Under the pieces are notes generated by a model. That model was not told the DNA's origin. It was given only the letters and a program-made list of their open reading frames with translations, and searched no databases. Below are positions 60,767 to 64,000 of a stretch of 64,000 nt of DNA, in pieces; within the stretch, counting starts at the first letter, position 1; every line of letters starts with the position of its first letter. Origin of the DNA: Oleispirillum sp963668495 (GTDB lineage Bacteria; Pseudomonadota; Alphaproteobacteria; Rhodospirillales; Rhodospirillaceae); the NCBI GenBank assembly GCA_963668495.1, contig OY764545.1, positions 2,294,001 through 2,358,000 of the forward strand, read 5' to 3'. The translations under genes and the position numbers were made by a program.

Positions 60767-61576
60767 TCATTTTTCCCACGGCGGTCGTTTAAAATTCTGT
60801 CCTGCGTCCGGTACACCGCCTCGTCGAGAGCGACGGCGCTGTGACGGCATCGTAATGGGACGAATTTCAAATGCCGTCGTTTTTGCCGGTTGGAACAAGG
60901 TCACTCCCTTGTTCAGAAACGCCCGTACGGTCAATAAGCCACAGATAAACCCGCCAATGTGAGCGAAATACGCAACACCACCCGAACCCGTATCAAATTG
61001 CATGCCTTGTATGGTTTGCATCAGGAACCAACCCAACAAAACCGCAGCGGCAGGAATGCTGACAACGCGGATAAAAATAATGATGACCACCAGCGTGCGG
61101 ATATTCGCCTTTGGATACAATAACGCATAAGCCGCAAGAACGCCGGCAATCGCGCCAGAGGCCCCGATCATCGGAATGGTGGACGACATATCAAAAACGC
61201 CCTGAAAAAATGCTGCTGCATATCCGCACAACACATAAAACACCAGGTAACGCGCCCGCCCCATGGACTCTTCTACATTGTTGCCGAAGATCCACAGGAA
61301 CAGCATGTTGCCGCCCAAATGCATCAAACCGCCGTGCAAAAACATAGAGGTCAAGGGAGACAAAAATGGCGGGATGGCCTGATATTCAGGCGGCAAACTG
61401 TCCACACCAAAGAATAAGGCGGGAACAACACCATATTGCAGGGAAATCAGACGATCTTCCGTTGGGCTAAGTCCCATCTGCCACAAATGCACACTGACAC
61501 ACAGCATAATGATCAGCCATGTCAAATAGGCAGGAGACCGGGTCGGGTTGTCGTCATAGAGTGGCAGAAAAAACAT
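60767..61576 (-). CDS. Rhomboid-family intramembrane serine protease
   Basis: Rhomboids cut transmembrane proteins within the bilayer. The 269 residues have about six membrane helices. The catalytic serine is in GASGAIAGVLAAYALL and the histidine in FAHIGGFICG; the loop with HGGLMHLGGNMLFLWIFGNNVEE matches the bacterial family. A basic, arginine-rich C-terminal tail extends into the cytoplasm. It starts one base after the MscS-type gene stop, so it is in one operon with it. Substrates cannot be told from sequence. Confidence 0.92.
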   Translation of the reverse strand: MFFLPLYDDNPTRSPAYLTWLIIMLCVSVHLWQMGLSPTEDRLISLQYGVVPALFFGVDSLPPEYQAIPPFLSPLTSMFLHGGLMHLGGNMLFLWIFGNNVEESMGRARYLVFYVLCGYAAAFFQGVFDMSSTIPMIGASGAIAGVLAAYALLYPKANIRTLVVIIIFIRVVSIPAAAVLLGWFLMQTIQGMQFDTGSGGVAYFAHIGGFICGLLTVRAFLNKGVTLFQPAKTTAFEIRPITMPSQRRRSRRGGVPDAGQNFKRPPWEK

Positions 61577-61577
61577 A

Positions 61578-62438
61578 TCAGGGGTTTTCCGCAGCTTTGC
61601 TTTCTTTGGTGATCGCGCTTAGGGCCGCACGAATGGCATTTTGTTCAAATTTAACCGCTTTTCGCGTGGGTAGAAATGCCACAACGTTCATCTTGATGTT
61701 GGCATCGATAGTCGTTTCAAATTTAATCTCTGGATCAACATCTTGAAGATCTAGGCCAGATTTTCTTTCCAATGCTGCGTTGTATCGTCGCGCCAATTCG
61801 ATATGCGGTTCCATATCGTGGGTCAACGAATCCTGAACCAACCGTTCGATATGCTCAAAATCATTATTGGGCAGAAAAACCATGGAAAATTTGTGATAGA
61901 CGTAATGCCCGTAAAACGTCTCGTTTCGCACCGGCAGCGACAGATACACCGCGTTCGGCACCGTCACACGCCGCCCTGTGAACTCATAAGATCGACCGTC
62001 AGAGTGAATTTCCTGCAGTGTCGTGGAAAAAACATCAACATCCACGACTTGACCGCGCACCCCATTCAGTTCAACCCAATCTCCGACGTTGGCAGCATTT
62101 GACACCACCCGGACCACGCTACCGCTCAGGCACATGATTAATTCTTTGGTCGCGATGATGATTGCCACGGCAAAGGCAGTCAGCGACAAAGCCAAAGAGC
62201 GCAATGACGGGGCCCAGATGACAAACAATCCAACTGCAATAATCAGGAAAGACGCTGTTTTCAGTTTGGAAATAACACGCCACTGCTTTTCCGTAATGAA
62301 AAATGCCTTACGACGCAGGGCCTTTTCCATGGCGATACGCAGCAACATAGTTGTCGCGACCAGTATAATTGAAGATACGATTTCTTCAGTATATGCCCCG
62401 CCCTGCCACGGAAAATTCTCCGGGATGCTAAAATTCAT
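61578..62438 (-). CDS. Small MscS-type mechanosensitive channel
   Basis: The 286-residue protein has about three membrane segments (near 18-36, 60-78 and 80-100) and the MscS beta-domain signature VGDWVELNGVRGQVVDVDVFSTTLQEI with RRVTVPNAVYLSLPVRNETF. The pore-lining helix lies in TAFAVAIIIATKELIMCLSGSVVRV. A C-terminal alpha-beta domain follows. AGGTGAG precedes the ATG. It sits between a nuclease-domain gene and a rhomboid gene on the same strand. It may release solutes on osmotic shock or answer another signal; the context is unusual. Confidence 0.88.
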   Translation of the reverse strand: MNFSIPENFPWQGGAYTEEIVSSIILVATTMLLRIAMEKALRRKAFFITEKQWRVISKLKTASFLIIAVGLFVIWAPSLRSLALSLTAFAVAIIIATKELIMCLSGSVVRVVSNAANVGDWVELNGVRGQVVDVDVFSTTLQEIHSDGRSYEFTGRRVTVPNAVYLSLPVRNETFYGHYVYHKFSMVFLPNNDFEHIERLVQDSLTHDMEPHIELARRYNAALERKSGLDLQDVDPEIKFETTIDANIKMNVVAFLPTRKAVKFEQNAIRAALSAITKESKAAENP

Positions 62439-62463
62439 TACTCACCTCAAATCGGCTTACAGG

Positions 62464-63282
62464 CTATCGCCACTCGGTCGGTTCGGGTCTGTTCATCACG
62501 CCATGAATTGGGTGTGCAGAACCATTTTCAATGGGCGCAAATTCACAACGAATATCCTGCACCACTTTTGTCATGTAAGGTCGTAAGCGACGCCAGCACA
62601 AGTCATCCAAACCGAGGATAAAAACATCCAGTGCCCGTGCTTTACCAAGCAAACTTCCGTATTTTGGCTGACCATCCTCGTTATCAAGGCCAAGATCAAC
62701 TGTTGTGAACAAAAACGCAGTATCCCACGGATACCCGAACTGGTCCTGCGCGTTATCAATCTCATTCAAGAAATTCACAAGAGTACTGCGATAGTTACCA
62801 CTACCTGACGCGCCGGGATAGGGTTTCAGGGCTTTGCAAGATATAAACGCAAGACGATTACCGATGCGGGCAATGACATCGACCTCATTATCACCCTCAT
62901 AGCCATCAATTTCCCAATGAATCATCTGATGAAACGTTACGGCATCTGCCCCGGCCTTGCAAAAGGCCATAAATGCATATTCTTCAAGCCACTGCCCACG
63001 TAAGAACATATCCGCATCATGGGAAACCGGAACAGCTGCCCCGCCACTGCCGGAGTATATCAGGCCGGCATCTTCCAAATACCTGCGCACGGCTCTGACA
63101 TTTGGGCCACCGGTTTTGCTTTTGTGCATCATGTTTCTGCGAAGATGGTCAAAATGCTCAAAATTTTCCGCGATATACCGTGCATGAGGGAACCATTTCA
63201 ATACCCGCTCAACCTCATGGGAAGAAACTTCCCCTTTTAACTCCACGCCACGCCCAGCCAGCAACTGCTTCATTATTTCCAT
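62464..63282 (-). CDS. Protein with a Card1-like (DUF1887) nuclease domain, no CARF domain seen
   Basis: The 272-residue protein appears to carry a PD-(D/E)XK fold like the nuclease half of Card1/Can2 (DUF1887). The glutamate is in GQWLEEYAFMAF (about 97), the aspartate in DNEVDVIARIG (about 134), and the lysine in LAFISCKALKP (about 149). An R-A-L-D-V-F-I-L-like end strand follows. The first 95 residues contain VRAVRRYLEDAGLIYSG, which could be a winged helix, but no Rossmann-like CARF sensor is visible. The ATG at 63280-63282 has GGTGAGGTGG upstream; the open frame goes on to 63348. No CRISPR array or cas gene is in the window. The family call is by eye. Confidence 0.65.
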   Translation of the reverse strand: MEIMKQLLAGRGVELKGEVSSHEVERVLKWFPHARYIAENFEHFDHLRRNMMHKSKTGGPNVRAVRRYLEDAGLIYSGSGGAAVPVSHDADMFLRGQWLEEYAFMAFCKAGADAVTFHQMIHWEIDGYEGDNEVDVIARIGNRLAFISCKALKPYPGASGSGNYRSTLVNFLNEIDNAQDQFGYPWDTAFLFTTVDLGLDNEDGQPKYGSLLGKARALDVFILGLDDLCWRRLRPYMTKVVQDIRCEFAPIENGSAHPIHGVMNRPEPTEWR

Positions 63283-63350
63283 GACCACCTCACCTAATAC
63301 GGACAGGATGGCCTCGGGCTGCAAGAAATACAAGGCAATTGATACCACAC

Positions 63351-63384
63351 ATAAAAACGGCCTGAAGGTATACTCCAGGCCGTT
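63351..63384 (-). terminator. Terminator after the TraT-family gene
   Basis: AACGGCCTG (63356-63364) pairs with CAGGCCGTT (63376-63384), and the minus strand continues TTTTTATG. It lies about 32 bases after the TraT-family stop. Confidence 0.85.
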
Positions 63385-63415
63385 GTGTTATGGGCAGTCA
63401 AGCTATGACCTGGTA

Positions 63416-64000
63416 TCAGAACATGCCAGCCAAGGAGCGAGCCAAACCTTCTGAAAGTGGTTGCAATGCCTCAGAAAAATCCAGATTGGCTTGATTGGCA
63501 GAAGAAACAACGCGGGTTTCATAACGGTCCCATGCGTCCATTGTCCCCGTCGGTCGTTGCGAAACCTGTACATCCGTAACTACGGTGTAGGTGTCATCAG
63601 TGACAAATGAATTTGCCACAGTCGTACCGACAGCACCGATCAAAGCCCCGGCAATTGCACCGCCGGCACTTTTATTACCAATCTGATGACCAATCAAACC
63701 GCCGATTGCAGCCCCGCCAAGGGTCTCGCCATAGCCACCAAGCAGTGCTGATTGGGATTGATTAGGGTCCATTTTTTCGACCCGTAGCACATTGGCCTGA
63801 AGCATGAAGTGTGCCTCTGCGGGATTTTCAGTAATCCTGTAGCCCTTTCCCATCAAGGCACTTCGTACCTGTGGACTGATTTCAAAGGACGGCTGGTCCG
63901 ATGTATTTCGCATCTGAACAAAAATCACACGTTGTTCAGGCGGCACAGGCTCCAGAAAAATGGTTTCACTCATTCTGGTTTCAACGTGAAGGTCATGCTT
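63416..64000 (-). CDS. traT: TraT-family outer membrane lipoprotein, 5' end beyond the window
   Basis: TraT proteins are outer-membrane lipoproteins known from conjugative plasmids, where they block mating-pair formation and give serum resistance. The frame here has VETRMSETIFLEPVPPEQR, RVEKMDPNQSQSALLGGYG, a glycine-rich membrane region and TYTVVTDVQVSQRP, ending RSLAGMF. The match to plasmid TraT begins before the methionine at 63973, and the frame stays open through nine more codons to the window edge. The signal peptide and lipid-attachment cysteine are therefore outside the window. Chromosomal homologues are known. Its function here is unknown. Confidence 0.85.
   Translation of the reverse strand, partial: KHDLHVETRMSETIFLEPVPPEQRVIFVQMRNTSDQPSFEISPQVRSALMGKGYRITENPAEAHFMLQANVLRVEKMDPNQSQSALLGGYGETLGGAAIGGLIGHQIGNKSAGGAIAGALIGAVGTTVANSFVTDDTYTVVTDVQVSQRPTGTMDAWDRYETRVVSSANQANLDFSEALQPLSEGLARSLAGMF

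Noticed and set aside
62464..63282. CRISPR-associated effector
   Set aside because: The nuclease domain resembles Card1, but no CARF domain, repeats or cas genes are present, so a CRISPR role is not supported.

Overview
The window looks like a chromosomal core segment of an alphaproteobacterium, probably of Rhodospirillales type. The gene orders point there: trpD-trpC-lexA-comEC-gltX-gltA; bamA-ompH-lpxD-fabZ-lpxA-lpxI/lpxB; tig-clpP-clpX-lon-hupB; and a 14-gene nuo operon continuing into birA-coaX-rnj-mce. LpxI in place of LpxH, a short proline-tRNA ligase and an RNase J fit the same group. Base composition looks near 50% GC by eye; I did not compute it. Coding density is high, and I see no insertion sequence, prophage, integrase, rRNA or CRISPR array. 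The species cannot be named from the sequence alone.

Layout. Positions 1-7.1 kb read mostly rightward: the 3' end of trpD, trpC, lexA, then gltX and gltA, with comEC leftward between lexA and gltX. From 7.1 to 25.8 kb everything is leftward. In transcription order this is dnaE, rpsB, tsf, a terminator, then pyrH, frr, uppS, cdsA, dxr, rseP, bamA, ompH, lpxD, fabZ, lpxA, a fused lpxI-lpxB, and gloA. This couples translation factors to isoprenoid, phospholipid and outer-membrane biogenesis. From 25.8 to 31.3 kb lie lolC-lolD (lipoprotein release), proS, and a two-gene unit of a small exported protein plus a membrane cyclase with heme-b-like and ferredoxin domains. A likely small RNA sits at 31.37-31.47 kb. 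Next come tag, then the mce/rnj/coaX/birA group and the complete nuoA-N operon (35.8-50.2 kb). tRNA-Val, hupB, lon, clpX, clpP, tig and tRNA-Leu follow (50.6-57.7 kb), forming the proteostasis block. The last 6 kb hold nnr, a rightward dadA-like gene, a leftward trio (Card1-like nuclease domain protein, MscS-type channel, rhomboid protease), and a TraT-family gene cut by the window end.

How it works together. Most of the window is housekeeping: DNA replication and SOS control, translation, lipid A and envelope assembly, complex I respiration, and ATP-dependent proteolysis. The less ordinary parts are the single-chain LpxI-LpxB enzyme, the redox-domain cyclase with non-standard base-recognition residues, the nuclease-channel-rhomboid trio, the candidate small RNA, a 30-codon ORF coupled to nuoJ, and several strong inverted repeats in front of lexA, gltA, nuoA and clpX.

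Limits. All family assignments come from reading motifs and lengths, not from searches. Promoters and operators are pattern calls with modest confidence. Start codons were revised from the longest open frame where a ribosome binding site, the usual family N-terminus, or the upstream stop favoured an internal start.
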